In this document: positions 9,998-18,017 of the stretch, in pieces | How the letters are laid out: each line of letters opens with the position of its first letter | Position numbering within the stretch: position 1 is the stretch's first letter | From: Labilithrix sp. | Lineage (GTDB): Bacteria; Myxococcota_A; Polyangia; Polyangiales; Polyangiaceae | Reading direction: 5' to 3' | Assembly: GCA_019637225.1 (NCBI GenBank) | Contig: JAHBWC010000013.1 | Coordinates: forward strand, 55,139-119,138 | Length of the DNA: 64,000 bases | The notes under the pieces: generated by a model | Seen by the model: the letters and a program-made list of their open reading frames with translations, nothing else | The model's database searches: none | Told to the model about the DNA's origin: nothing | Made by a program: the position numbers and the translations under genes

Positions 9998-10114
9998 CGG
10001 CGGATGCACGCCGTCTCGAGAGCGCCGCCGTGACGCGCGCGCGTCGTCTGCGCGCGAGCGCAAGGCGTGCGTCGGGGGCGCCGGTGCAGCCCAAGCGCGG
10101 CGCGATTCGCTGCC

Positions 10115-10130
10115 TGGCAAGGCGCTTGCT
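10115..10130 (+). promoter_or_regulatory. Sigma-54 promoter of the Usp-hemerythrin unit
   Basis: TGGCAAG-GCGC-TTGCT has a perfect -12 element and one mismatch at -24. The -12 C (10129) is 15 nt from the ATG at 10144. With the site at 9982-9997 it forms a divergent promoter region. The inverted repeat TGCGC-GCGA-GCGCA between them is a possible activator-binding site. Confidence 0.75.
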
Positions 10131-10143
10131 GACGGGTCGGGGC

Positions 10144-10590
10144 ATGATCCCTCCGAAGACGATCCTCGTTCCGACGGACTTCAGCGAGCCGGCCAGGGTG
10201 GCGCTCGACTACGCCGTACAGCTCGCCGACAAACTCGGCGCCTCCGTGCATCTCGTCCACGCGTTCGAGCTCCCGATCGTCGGTTTCCCCGACGGAGTGA
10301 TGACGATCTCGGCCGAGATGGCCTCACGGATCATCGACGCGGCCGAGAAGGCGCTCGCCGATCTCGTCGAGCCTTACAAGACCCGGAAGATCGAGCTTCA
10401 CACGTCCCTCGAGCAGGCCGACCCGCGCGACGGCGTGCTCGCGGTCGCGGAGAGACTGCGGGCCGACCTCATCGTCATGGGGACGCACGGCCGTCGCGGG
10501 ATCGCTCGAGCGTTGATGGGCAGCGTCGCTGAGAGCGTCGTTCGCACATCGTCGATTCCCGTCCTTACATTGCGAACGAGTGACTCTTGA
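10144..10590 (+). CDS. Universal stress protein (148 aa)
   Basis: This is a UspA-fold protein with the N-terminal strand KTILVPTDFSEPA and the full ATP-binding signature G-x2-G-x9-GS (GTHGRRGIARALMGS). It therefore probably binds ATP. It is the first gene of a unit with the hemerythrin-like gene 43 nt downstream, driven by a strong sigma-54 site. Usp proteins are induced by growth arrest and hypoxia in many bacteria; the role here is inferred from context. Confidence 0.92.
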   Translation: MIPPKTILVPTDFSEPARVALDYAVQLADKLGASVHLVHAFELPIVGFPDGVMTISAEMASRIIDAAEKALADLVEPYKTRKIELHTSLEQADPRDGVLAVAERLRADLIVMGTHGRRGIARALMGSVAESVVRTSSIPVLTLRTSDS

Positions 10591-10620
10591 TCGCGGCGCG
10601 CAAGCAACGCTTCCGCTCGA

Positions 10621-10629
10621 AAGGAGGTG
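10621..10629 (+). promoter_or_regulatory. Strong ribosome-binding site of the hemerythrin gene
   Basis: AAGGAGGTG is almost the full anti-16S complement and ends 4 nt before the ATG at 10634. It decides the start against a longer upstream reading. Confidence 0.8.
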
Positions 10630-10633
10630 CGCC

Positions 10634-11092
10634 ATGAGCTCGATGATCGCGAAGATCGAAGTCCGCAAGCGCATCTCCAGCGACCACGCGTTGCTCCGCG
10701 GGCTCTGCCGCGCATTGATCGCCGTCGCGCGCGCCGCCGAGCGCGACGAGAGGCATCGCCCGGTGATCCGGGACGTGCTCGGTCAGCTCTGCGCCGAGGT
10801 CGAGCGGCACTTCCAGTTCGAGGAGGAGACGATCGTTCCGCTCCTCCGCGAGGTGGACGCCTGGGGCCCGGTGCGCGTCGAGCGCATGTACCACGACCAC
10901 GCCGAGCACCGCAGCGTCCTCGTCGCGCTCACGGAGGACGCCGAGGAGGGCGTGCGGAACGTCGAGGATCTCGCCGACGAGATCGTGTGGTTCTTCCAGC
11001 GCTTCGAGCAGGAGATGGCCGCGGAGGAGGAGCGCCTCCTCAGCGCCGAGGACATCGGCGCGGAGCCCCTCATCGATCAGATCGACGGCTGA
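10634..11092 (+). CDS. Hemerythrin/HHE-domain protein (152 aa)
   Basis: This four-helix protein carries histidines and acids in the spacing of HHE cation-binding domains: SSDHALLRGL (helix 1), ERHFQFEEETIVPLL (helix 2) and MYHDHAEHRSVLV (helix 3). Such di-iron domains bind oxygen, iron or nitric oxide. A possible fourth-helix ligand is not obvious, so whether it is a true hemerythrin is open. It forms a unit with the Usp gene. Its last 23 nt overlap the convergent gene that ends at 11070. Confidence 0.8.
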   Translation: MSSMIAKIEVRKRISSDHALLRGLCRALIAVARAAERDERHRPVIRDVLGQLCAEVERHFQFEEETIVPLLREVDAWGPVRVERMYHDHAEHRSVLVALTEDAEEGVRNVEDLADEIVWFFQRFEQEMAAEEERLLSAEDIGAEPLIDQIDG

Positions 11093-11345
11093 CGTCTTCT
11101 CCCCGGGGCGTCCGGAGCCGTCGCGCGATCTCGAGATCGCGGGCGATCGCGACGAGGTAGAGCAAAAACGAGAGCGTGCCGAGCGCCTGACCGAAGGAGA
11201 GCGCGACGAGCACGGGCCACACCGTCGGGACGAAGACCGACAGGACCATGAGCGGGAGCGCGACGAGGCCGAGGACGCAGGCGACGCGCACGAGCGTCTC
11301 GCTCCGGACCGCCTTCGCGCGGGCCCACGCGGTGGCGAGCTTCAC
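11070..11345 (-). CDS. Small membrane protein downstream of the NapC-like gene (91 aa)
   Basis: The GTG start overlaps the stop of the NapC-like gene as GTGA, so the two are translationally coupled. The protein has two hydrophobic helices, LVRVACVLGLVALPLMVLSV and VWPVLVALSFGQALGTLSFL, followed by a basic tail. No haem motif or known family is visible. It is probably an inner-membrane partner of the tetrahaem protein. Its end overlaps the convergent hemerythrin gene. Confidence 0.7.
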   Translation of the reverse strand: MKLATAWARAKAVRSETLVRVACVLGLVALPLMVLSVFVPTVWPVLVALSFGQALGTLSFLLYLVAIARDLEIARRLRTPRGEDVSRRSDR

Positions 11346-12025
11346 GGCCTCGCTCCTTCCGCCCCACCGGGGCCGGCCTCGAGCTCCTTGCCGAGCTTCG
11401 TCATCGGATGGGCGTACCCGTGGCACCCCGCGCTCGCGCACGACACCGTCCCGCTGCGGACGGCTTCGAGCGACGAGGCGTGGTCGCCGATCGAGAGCCA
11501 GCGCGGAGCCGTCGTCGTGTGGCAGGCCATGCAGTTGTCATTGGGCAGCGGGCGGAGGATGCGAATGTCGTGCTTCGACTCTTCGAGCGGCATGTCGTGG
11601 TAGCGCGTGAGGTAGAGGTAGACGTGCCGCATGCCGCCGGCCTTGGTGAGCACGTAGCCGTACATCCCGTAGTCCTTGTGGCAGGCGTAGCAGTTGTCCT
11701 TCCCGAACGTCGGGTTGCGCGCGTGGATCGCGGCGAGCGATCGGCTCTCGGGATCGTCGGAGTCCTCGGCGTGAGGCTCCATGACGTGGCACGACCCGCA
11801 AAACTTGCGCGACTGCGTCGCGCTGAAGCCGGCGACGTTCGCCGTCCCCGCCGAGGTGATCGGGAATACGCCGAGTCCGAGGAGCAGCCACAGCTTCGTG
11901 TTCCGACCGCGCTCGCCCGTGAGGGCAGGTCGGCGCACGAGATGCATGACGAGGATACCTCCCGCGGCCACAGCGCTCGCCGCTGAGAGCCACCCGATCC
12001 AATCGATCCCGCCTTCCGCGCTCAT
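11342..12025 (-). CDS. NapC/NrfH-like tetrahaem membrane cytochrome c
   Basis: The 227-residue protein starts with a membrane anchor (about residues 8-27), followed by a second hydrophobic stretch (LWLLLGLGVFPITSAGT). It has three CXXCH motifs (CGSCH, CYACH, CMACH) and one CX4CH (CASAGCH). The segment between the first two haems and the K-x-G...YLYLTRYHD region resemble quinol-oxidising NapC/NirT/NrfH proteins. In those systems the protein passes electrons from menaquinol to periplasmic cytochromes. It is transcribed away from the porin-cytochrome genes. A sigma-54-like site lies 18 nt before its ATG. Confidence 0.82.
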   Translation of the reverse strand: MSAEGGIDWIGWLSAASAVAAGGILVMHLVRRPALTGERGRNTKLWLLLGLGVFPITSAGTANVAGFSATQSRKFCGSCHVMEPHAEDSDDPESRSLAAIHARNPTFGKDNCYACHKDYGMYGYVLTKAGGMRHVYLYLTRYHDMPLEESKHDIRILRPLPNDNCMACHTTTAPRWLSIGDHASSLEAVRSGTVSCASAGCHGYAHPMTKLGKELEAGPGGAEGARP

Positions 12026-12041
12026 GTCGTTCACATATCGG

Positions 12042-12057
12042 AGCAAGATCGACGCCG
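12042..12057 (-). promoter_or_regulatory. Possible sigma-54 promoter of the NapC-like gene
   Basis: The minus strand reads CGGCGTC-GATC-TTGCT, with a perfect -12 element but a weak -24 element. The -12 C (12043) is 18 nt before the ATG at 12025. Confidence 0.45.
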
Positions 12058-12074
12058 CGCGAGGGCGCCGACCG

Positions 12075-13337
12075 GTGCGCGGACCGCGCGTCTCCGCCGG
12101 CGTCTGGGCACGAGCACGATGGAAGAACGACGGGAGCAGGTCGCTCGGGGCTCTCGTCCTCGTCGCGACGTTCGTCGTCGCGCGGACGGCCGCCGGCGAG
12201 CCGCTCAGGCTCCGCGGCGACGCGCTCGTGCAGACGCGCTCGCCCGTGGGGCTCGTCGTCCTGCGCGGCGAGGATCGCCTTCGCCCATGGCTCGACGTGG
12301 AGAGCGTGACGTGGCTGGGCGCGACGGGCGGCGCGGAGCCGGTCATGGCGACCGGCGACGTCCTCACGCTCTCGGTGCGCGCCCGCGACGCGGCGAGCGG
12401 CTCGGAGCTCCGCGCCGGAAGGATGATCGTGACGATGGGCGCGGTGCGGCCCGTCCACGTCGACGGCGCTCGCGGGCTCGTCCGCGTCTTCGACGGGACC
12501 ACGCTCGAGGCGTTCGGCGGCGTGCCGGTCGTGCGGCGCTTCGACTACGAACGCTTCGACTGGACGGCGGGCGGTCGCTTGGGGCAGGCGATCGGCGACG
12601 TCGCCGCCGTCGGCGGCTCGTACGCGGTGCGACGACGCGGGACCCTGCTCGACGACGAGGAGGTCGGAGCCGATTTCGCGCTCACGCCTGCCCCGTGGCT
12701 CACCGCGGCCGGTCGCGCCGCGTTCGACATCGTCTCGGGCGGTCCGACCGACGCGCTCACCTCGATCAGCGCACAGAAGGACGAGGTTCGCGGGGAGCTC
12801 TTCGCGACGCATCGCTCCCCCGGCCGCCTCCTGCCGAGGACGTCGCTGTTCTCGGTCCTCGGGGACTTCGCAGCCACGAGCTCCGGCGCGAGCGCCCGCT
12901 GGCGCGCCTTCCCGCGACTCGAGCTCGTCGCGACGGGCAGCGTCCAGGTGCAGGGCGCCGAGGTCGGAGGGCAGGGGCTCGGGCGCGCGACGCTCGCGCT
13001 CGACGACGAGTGGGCGGGCTCGGTCGGCCTCGAGGCGCGACGCGTCGACTTCGCGGGCGCGCGGTGGCTCGGTGCGCGCGTGGTCGCCTCGTGGCCGCTC
13101 TCGGCCGCGATCCGAGTCGCGACGGAGCTCGAGCTCGTCCGCCCCGACGAGGCGCGCGGGCGCGGCGCGATCTGGCCGTGGGCGCTCGGCGCGCTCGCGT
13201 GGACGTCTCCGAGCGGATGGGAGATCGCGGGTGCCCTCGAGGCGTCGGCTGGACCCGAGAACCGCGAGTCGCTCCACGCGCTCGCGCGTGTCTCGTACGC
13301 GCTCGGCGAGCCACCAAGGAGAGGGGCCGCCCGGTGA
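12075..13337 (+). CDS. Predicted outer-membrane beta-barrel of a porin-cytochrome system
   Basis: The 420-residue protein has a signal sequence (LGALVLVATFVVARTAAGE) and then mostly short amphipathic strands separated by turns (for example LELVATGSVQVQGAEV, GSVGLEARRVDFAGARWL, GWEIAGALEASAG). There is no haem motif. Its GTGA overlap with the downstream 13-haem lipoprotein gene, in turn overlapping the 27-haem gene, is the layout of porin-cytochrome conduits, in which a barrel sheathes a multihaem protein. The GTG at 12075 is preferred over the ATG at 12024, which would lie on the start of the divergent gene. I do not recognise a named family. Confidence 0.7.
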   Translation: MRGPRVSAGVWARARWKNDGSRSLGALVLVATFVVARTAAGEPLRLRGDALVQTRSPVGLVVLRGEDRLRPWLDVESVTWLGATGGAEPVMATGDVLTLSVRARDAASGSELRAGRMIVTMGAVRPVHVDGARGLVRVFDGTTLEAFGGVPVVRRFDYERFDWTAGGRLGQAIGDVAAVGGSYAVRRRGTLLDDEEVGADFALTPAPWLTAAGRAAFDIVSGGPTDALTSISAQKDEVRGELFATHRSPGRLLPRTSLFSVLGDFAATSSGASARWRAFPRLELVATGSVQVQGAEVGGQGLGRATLALDDEWAGSVGLEARRVDFAGARWLGARVVASWPLSAAIRVATELELVRPDEARGRGAIWPWALGALAWTSPSGWEIAGALEASAGPENRESLHALARVSYALGEPPRRGAAR

Positions 13338-14407
13338 GCTCGCTCCGGAGCTTCGTCCTGCTCGCGCTCTCGCTGTCGCTCGCGGCCTGCGCGGGCCTGC
13401 TCGGCATCAAGCCGCGGGACGCGCAGCGCCCGTTCGAGCATCGCGCTCACTCGCTGGCGGGGATCGCTTGCACGACGTGTCACGAGGGGATCGCCAACGC
13501 GGGAGACACCGGGCCGCTTCATCTCCCCGAGCCGGCGACGTGCATCGGCTGCCACTCGCGTCCGCACGACGCTCGGCCGTGCGGAGGCTGTCACGGTCAG
13601 AGCCACACGCGCGAGGAGAACCGGCTCGCGCGCGAGCATCTGCGCTTCGCGCACGACCGGCACGTCCCGAAGCTCGGTGGCCAGTGTGTCCCTTGCCACG
13701 CGGCGGCCGGCAAGGCCGAGCAGACCGCGCTCCGTCCGCCGATGGCGCAGTGCCTCGGCTGCCACACGCACCGGGATCAGTGGAAGACGCGCGAGTGCGA
13801 CGGCTGCCACGTCGATCTTCCGTCCGAGCTCGCGCGTCCGTCGAGCCATGTCTTCCACGAGGGCGACTTCGTCCGCGAGCACGGCGTGCGCGCGGCCTCC
13901 GCGCGCGACCTCTGCGCGACCTGTCATGGCGAAGACTTCTGCGCGAGCTGCCACGGCGTCACCACAGCCGCGCTCCCCTGGCGGTTCGCGTTCGAGCGGC
14001 CGAGCCTGACGGGCCTCCATCGCGCAGGGTTCGCCTCGCGTCACTCCGAGGAGGCGCGCTCGAGCCCGGGCCTCTGCACGACGTGCCACGACAGCGAGCG
14101 CTTCTGCCTCGACTGCCACGCGAAGCGCGGTCGGGCGTCGTTCGGCGCCGCCGGCACCGCACGGAATCCGCATCCGCCCGACTGGGTGCGCGCGCGCGGC
14201 GGCGAGCACGGTCGAGCGGCGCGCATGGACCCGATGTCGTGCGCGAGCTGCCACGGCGGCGCCGGCGAGGCGCTCTGCGTCGGCTGTCACCGCGTCGGGG
14301 GACCGGGCGGCAATCCACACGGGCGAGGTTTCTCGAGCGCCCTCGACGCGAGGCGAGACGAGCCGTGCCGCCAGTGCCACGGCGCCGCGGGGGAGCGCGG
14401 GCGGTGA
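13334..14407 (+). CDS. Multihaem c-type cytochrome lipoprotein (13 CXXCH)
   Basis: The 357-residue protein starts with a lipoprotein signal whose lipobox is LSLAAC (cysteine at about residue 19). I count thirteen CXXCH motifs, the first being CTTCH in GIACTTCHEG and the last CRQCH near the C-terminus. Extra histidines near each site are available as distal ligands. A lipid anchor plus many haems suggests attachment to the outer membrane, on either face. It overlaps its neighbours by GTGA on both sides, so barrel, this protein and the 27-haem protein are made together. The role proposed is electron transfer across the outer membrane. Confidence 0.9.
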   Translation: MSSLRSFVLLALSLSLAACAGLLGIKPRDAQRPFEHRAHSLAGIACTTCHEGIANAGDTGPLHLPEPATCIGCHSRPHDARPCGGCHGQSHTREENRLAREHLRFAHDRHVPKLGGQCVPCHAAAGKAEQTALRPPMAQCLGCHTHRDQWKTRECDGCHVDLPSELARPSSHVFHEGDFVREHGVRAASARDLCATCHGEDFCASCHGVTTAALPWRFAFERPSLTGLHRAGFASRHSEEARSSPGLCTTCHDSERFCLDCHAKRGRASFGAAGTARNPHPPDWVRARGGEHGRAARMDPMSCASCHGGAGEALCVGCHRVGGPGGNPHGRGFSSALDARRDEPCRQCHGAAGERGR

Positions 14408-16392
14408 GAGGGCGACGCGCGCTCGCGCTCCTCGTGCTCGCCCTGGCGGCGGCGGCGCTCCTCGCGGTGTTCGCGATCGTCGAGCGCACGCCGCCGCGCT
14501 CGCCGCGGGAGCAGGTGCCGACGACGTGGCGGACCGCGCGCGAGGCGCCGATGCACGTGTTCCACGTCGGCGAGAAGAAGATCGCGTGCGGCGAGTGCCA
14601 TGCGAGCGCGGACGACGTACCCACCGAGGCGGCGTGCGCGAAGTGCCACGCGGCCGAGACGAAGAGAGGGCATCGCGGCAGCGAACGAGCGCCGACGACG
14701 TGTCTGTCCTGTCATGCGTTCGGCGCCAAAGGGCCCGCGACGACGTGCAACGCCTGCCACGCCGCCGCGACACGCGCCGACGGCGCGCCGGCGCTCGAGC
14801 ACCACGCGGGCGTCGATCTCCCGTGTGGCGCGTGCCACAGCGTCCACGGGACCGAGCGCGTCGTGCTCGCCGATTGCACGGTCTGCCACCGCGAGACGAG
14901 CGCCTCGCACGGCGCGTTCGAGGCGCACGCGGGGCCCTCCAGCGTCGACGCGTCGATGGAGCTCTCGCTCGACGCCGCGGTGCTCGCGTTCGTCCGCGAG
15001 GCGGGCGCGCCCGCGGCGCTCGGGGGCGCGGGCGGCGCCTTCGACGCCGGGGCTGCCGCGCTCGATCCGCGCACGGCGTTGCCGGGGCAGGTCTGCTCGG
15101 CGTGCCACGCCCCGCACGCGGGGAAGGTGGCCGCGCGGGGGACGTGCGAGGCGTGCCACGTCGGAGTGCATCCCGGTGCGGGGGCGCCGGGCGCGTCGCA
15201 CGCGTCGCGCGTCTCGACACTCGCTCCGACGGTCGCCCCGCGTGGCCCGCGCGTCGCCGGACACGAGGCGTGCGTCACGTGCCATGACCCGCATCGTGCC
15301 CGCCGCGCCGACGTACGCGCCTGCGCGGGATGCCACGCCGATCGACGCGCGGCGAGCGAGGTCACCGGACACGCCGCCTGCACCGGCTGCCACGCGCCGC
15401 ACGCCCCCACCGAGGCGCGGACGAGCTGCTCGACGAGCTGCCACGCGAACGTCCGCACGATCGCCGCGCCACGTGTGGCGGCGCACGCGGACTGCACGAG
15501 CTGTCACGATCCGCATCGTCCGGGAGTGTCGGCGGGCCAGGCCTGCCAGCGCTGCCACGAGAGCGTGAAGCCCTCGCATCCCGCGCTCGCGTCGGCGAAG
15601 GGCGAGCAGGCGTGCACGGGCTGCCACGCCCCTCATGGCGAGCGTGCCCCGAGCGCCAGCGCGTCGGCGCGCACGTCGCTGCCAGGCTCGGCGGCGACCG
15701 CTCCGCACGCGGCGAGCGGCGCCGTCCACCGGGCGTCGTCGCCGGCGACGAGCGCGGCGTGTAGCTCCTGCCACACGATCGCGAAGGACGATCGCGCGCT
15801 GCATGCCGGGAAGACGGCCTGCGCGTCCTGCCATGCGCCGCACGCGTTCCGCCTCGCAGGCTCGGGCGCGTCGCTCTGCGCAGGCTGCCACGCCAAGGAG
15901 GCGAAGGCGGCGCGCCCCGGCCACGCGAGCTGCGACGGCTGTCACGGCTCCGCGCACGCTCCGAGCCCGAAGCCCTCGTGCAAGAGCTGCCACGCCGAGG
16001 AGACGAAGACCGCACCCGCCGGCCACGCGTCGTGCACGAGCTGCCACGACGCGCACTCGGGCTCGCTCGGGAGCCGCGCGTCGTGCACGAGCTGCCACGA
16101 GAACAAGGCCAAGGCCCTCCACGCGAACGCGGCGCAGGGCTGCGCCACGTGCCACCGCGCTCACGGGCCGAAGGGTGTCGCGCGCCCGGCGGCGTGCGCG
16201 AGCTGCCACACGAAGCCGTCGCTCCCGGGCCTTCACTCCGTCTCCGCCCACGCGGCGTGCGAGACCTGCCATAGCGCGCACGCGCCGCCGCGCTCCGATC
16301 GCGCGACCTGCATCGGGGCGTGCCACGCGGACAAGCGGGATCACCAGCCCGAGGCCAAGGTCTGCAAGGGGTGCCACCTCTTCCGTCCGTAG
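14404..16392 (+). CDS. Giant multihaem cytochrome c with N-terminal anchor (27 haem motifs)
   Basis: The 662-residue protein has one N-terminal hydrophobic helix (ALALLVLALAAAALLAVFAIV) without lipobox, so it is membrane-anchored or secreted. I count 25 CXXCH motifs plus two CX3CH variants (CSTSCH, CIGACH), about one haem per 24 residues. Many sites are followed by APH, DPH or SAH, a repeating unit that makes the gene internally repetitive (GHASC-TSCH-DAHSG style). Such dense haem chains form conducting wires. It is the last gene of the barrel-cytochrome operon. Whether it stays in the periplasm or reaches the outside is not decidable from sequence. Confidence 0.9.
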   Translation: MRGRRALALLVLALAAAALLAVFAIVERTPPRSPREQVPTTWRTAREAPMHVFHVGEKKIACGECHASADDVPTEAACAKCHAAETKRGHRGSERAPTTCLSCHAFGAKGPATTCNACHAAATRADGAPALEHHAGVDLPCGACHSVHGTERVVLADCTVCHRETSASHGAFEAHAGPSSVDASMELSLDAAVLAFVREAGAPAALGGAGGAFDAGAAALDPRTALPGQVCSACHAPHAGKVAARGTCEACHVGVHPGAGAPGASHASRVSTLAPTVAPRGPRVAGHEACVTCHDPHRARRADVRACAGCHADRRAASEVTGHAACTGCHAPHAPTEARTSCSTSCHANVRTIAAPRVAAHADCTSCHDPHRPGVSAGQACQRCHESVKPSHPALASAKGEQACTGCHAPHGERAPSASASARTSLPGSAATAPHAASGAVHRASSPATSAACSSCHTIAKDDRALHAGKTACASCHAPHAFRLAGSGASLCAGCHAKEAKAARPGHASCDGCHGSAHAPSPKPSCKSCHAEETKTAPAGHASCTSCHDAHSGSLGSRASCTSCHENKAKALHANAAQGCATCHRAHGPKGVARPAACASCHTKPSLPGLHSVSAHAACETCHSAHAPPRSDRATCIGACHADKRDHQPEAKVCKGCHLFRP

Positions 16393-16400
16393 CGGCACTC

Positions 16401-16437
16401 GCCGACGCGGCGTCTTCGCAGCCGCCGACGCGGCGTC
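16401..16437. repeat. Direct repeat with small hairpins between convergent cytochrome genes
   Basis: GCCGACGCGGCGTC occurs twice (16401-16414 and 16424-16437). Each copy contains a CGCCG-ACG-CGGCG mini-hairpin. They fill most of the 46-bp gap between two convergent stops and may serve as a bidirectional termination region, although there is no T tract. Confidence 0.45.
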
Positions 16438-16438
16438 G

Positions 16439-17959
16439 TCAAGGCGCGACGCGGTCGATGAAGCCGTCGACGTGAGCGAGCCGTCCGGCCGGCGTGAGCG
16501 CGAGACCGTCGGTTCGACCCTCGTGGCACGCGGCCCCGCCGCACGTGGTGCTCTGGGGGTGCGGCGCCGGCGGCGGCGCTCCGTGGCACGACGTGCAACT
16601 GGTCGCGCTCGTCTCGATCCATCGCGGCGAGGGTCGCGCGGCGCCGGCGCCTTCGTGGCAGTAGGTCCCCGCGCACGTCTTCGTCGTCGGATCGAACGAG
16701 GCGCGGCGACCACCGTGCACCGCGAGGCCGGCGAGGCGAACGCCGGCGCCTCCCTTTCCCTCGGGGTGACGAGCTCCGCCGTCCGGGATCGCGTGGCACG
16801 TCTCACAGGGGACGGGGCGCGCGCTCTTCGGAGCGGCGTGCGCCCGGTGCGCGCCGGTCGCGGGCCAGGGATCGTCGCCCTGGCCGTGGCACGAGCCGCA
16901 GCGTCCGCTCCCGTCGCCGAGGTCGACCTTTCCGTTCAGGTGAAGCGAGGGCGTCGTGAGCGCCGTTCCGTCGGCGTTGGCTTCATGGTGGCAGCTCGTG
17001 CACGCGCCGCGAGGATGATCGGCGGGTGGGGAGGCGTGGCAATCGTTGCACGTCATCGGCGCGTCGCTCCACGCGGGTGACGGGCGCGCGCCGCCTCGAG
17101 CATGGCACGTGCCCGTGCAGCTCTTCTGCGCGAGATCGAAGCGCGCCTCGCGCCCGGCGATCGCGAAGTCGAACCAGACGTCGACCCAGCCGTTGGCGTG
17201 TACGCCCGCGGGCGCGCCGGAGGCGGGCGTGGGATGGCACGTCGAGCACGGGAGCCCCGCGGCGCGTGACGCGCTCGGGCCGGCGTGGGCCGCATGCGCG
17301 CGGTCCATCGGGTCCGCGGGGAAGAAGCAGCGGCTGCGCGGTGGGTACGCGCGCGCGCCCTCCCCGTGGCAGGTCCCGCACCCGAGCGGGCCGTCGATCT
17401 CCGCGTGACAGCTCGTGCAGGCCGGAGCGCCGGCGGCCGGTGTGTGGATCTCCGCGCGTCGCGCGGCGAGGCCGTCGTGGCAGCTCCCGCAGGCATCGGG
17501 ATCGCTCGCGTCGAGCATCGGTGCGTACCCTCGAGCGCGGAGGAGCTGCCCGTGGCTCTTCGGGGAGCGCGGGTCGGCGAACGTCGCCGGGTGGACACCC
17601 CCGCCGCTCCGCGGCGCGCCCGCGGCGAGCCAGGCGGCGAGCATCGCGCGCTCGGCCTCGTCGACGACGCCGGCGTGGTCGCTCCGATCAACCGCAGCGA
17701 GGAGCGGAGGCAAGCCGTCCGCCCGTGCGAGCGTGACCGGCTCACCCGAGTCCGTGCACCCGATCGCGCCGAGGTAGGAGTCTGCGGTCCAGCCCCCGCC
17801 CGGCGCAAAGTCTGCGTGGCAGCGCACGCATCGCGCCTCGAGCAGCCCCTGGATCCGAGTCGTGTAGCTCGGAGACGGGGCCGCCGTGCGAGGCGTCTCG
17901 CACGCCGCGAAGGCAGCGCCGAGGAGGACCGTGGTGAGCAGGAGCGAGCGCAAGCGCAC
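16439..17959 (-). CDS. Multihaem c-type cytochrome lipoprotein (13 haem motifs, CX2-4CH types)
   Basis: The 506-residue protein begins with a lipoprotein signal (LRSLLLTTVLLGAAFAAC). It has ten CXXCH motifs and three with longer spacing (CTGTCH, CAGTYCH, CGGAACH). The unit CHG/CH-x-n-HxNG (HANGWVDV, HLNGKVDL, HVDGFID) recurs three times and resembles repeats of Geobacter-type cytochromes with CX4CH sites. The GTG start is chosen because the lipoprotein signal starts there and the -12 element of a sigma-54 site lies 14 nt upstream. It is convergent to the 27-haem gene and divergent from the collagen-like cytochrome. It may be an outer-surface electron acceptor. Confidence 0.87.
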   Translation of the reverse strand: MRLRSLLLTTVLLGAAFAACETPRTAAPSPSYTTRIQGLLEARCVRCHADFAPGGGWTADSYLGAIGCTDSGEPVTLARADGLPPLLAAVDRSDHAGVVDEAERAMLAAWLAAGAPRSGGGVHPATFADPRSPKSHGQLLRARGYAPMLDASDPDACGSCHDGLAARRAEIHTPAAGAPACTSCHAEIDGPLGCGTCHGEGARAYPPRSRCFFPADPMDRAHAAHAGPSASRAAGLPCSTCHPTPASGAPAGVHANGWVDVWFDFAIAGREARFDLAQKSCTGTCHARGGARPSPAWSDAPMTCNDCHASPPADHPRGACTSCHHEANADGTALTTPSLHLNGKVDLGDGSGRCGSCHGQGDDPWPATGAHRAHAAPKSARPVPCETCHAIPDGGARHPEGKGGAGVRLAGLAVHGGRRASFDPTTKTCAGTYCHEGAGAARPSPRWIETSATSCTSCHGAPPPAPHPQSTTCGGAACHEGRTDGLALTPAGRLAHVDGFIDRVAP

Positions 17960-17975
17960 TGGCCCGACGGATGCA
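17960..17975 (+). promoter_or_regulatory. Sigma-54 promoter of the collagen-like cytochrome gene
   Basis: TGGCCCG-ACGG-ATGCA differs from consensus at one -24 and one -12 base. The start codon at 18018 is 44 nt further on, behind a GGAGG ribosome-binding site (18010-18014). Confidence 0.65.
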
Positions 17976-17987
17976 ATGTCGAGCCCA
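17972..17987 (-). promoter_or_regulatory. Opposing sigma-54 promoter of the 13-motif lipoprotein cytochrome
   Basis: The minus strand reads TGGGCTC-GACA-TTGCA. Its -12 element shares the TGCA palindrome (17972-17975) with the plus-strand promoter, so the two polymerase sites overlap. The -12 C (17973) is 14 nt from the GTG at 17959. Confidence 0.65.
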
Positions 17988-18017
17988 AGGCGCCCTCGGA
18001 CGCCGTCACGGAGGACC

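Noticed and set aside
14500..16390. Repetitive DNA that could be read as a tandem-repeat array
   Set aside because: The repeats come from the CXXCH codons (TGC-N6-TGCCAC) of the 27-haem gene, with irregular spacing. They are coding and not a CRISPR or satellite array.
16500..17900. Many GTGGCA and GTGGCACG strings that look like -24 elements
   Set aside because: They are the reverse complement of TGCCAC in haem motifs of the minus-strand cytochrome gene and lack a correctly placed -12 element in most cases.
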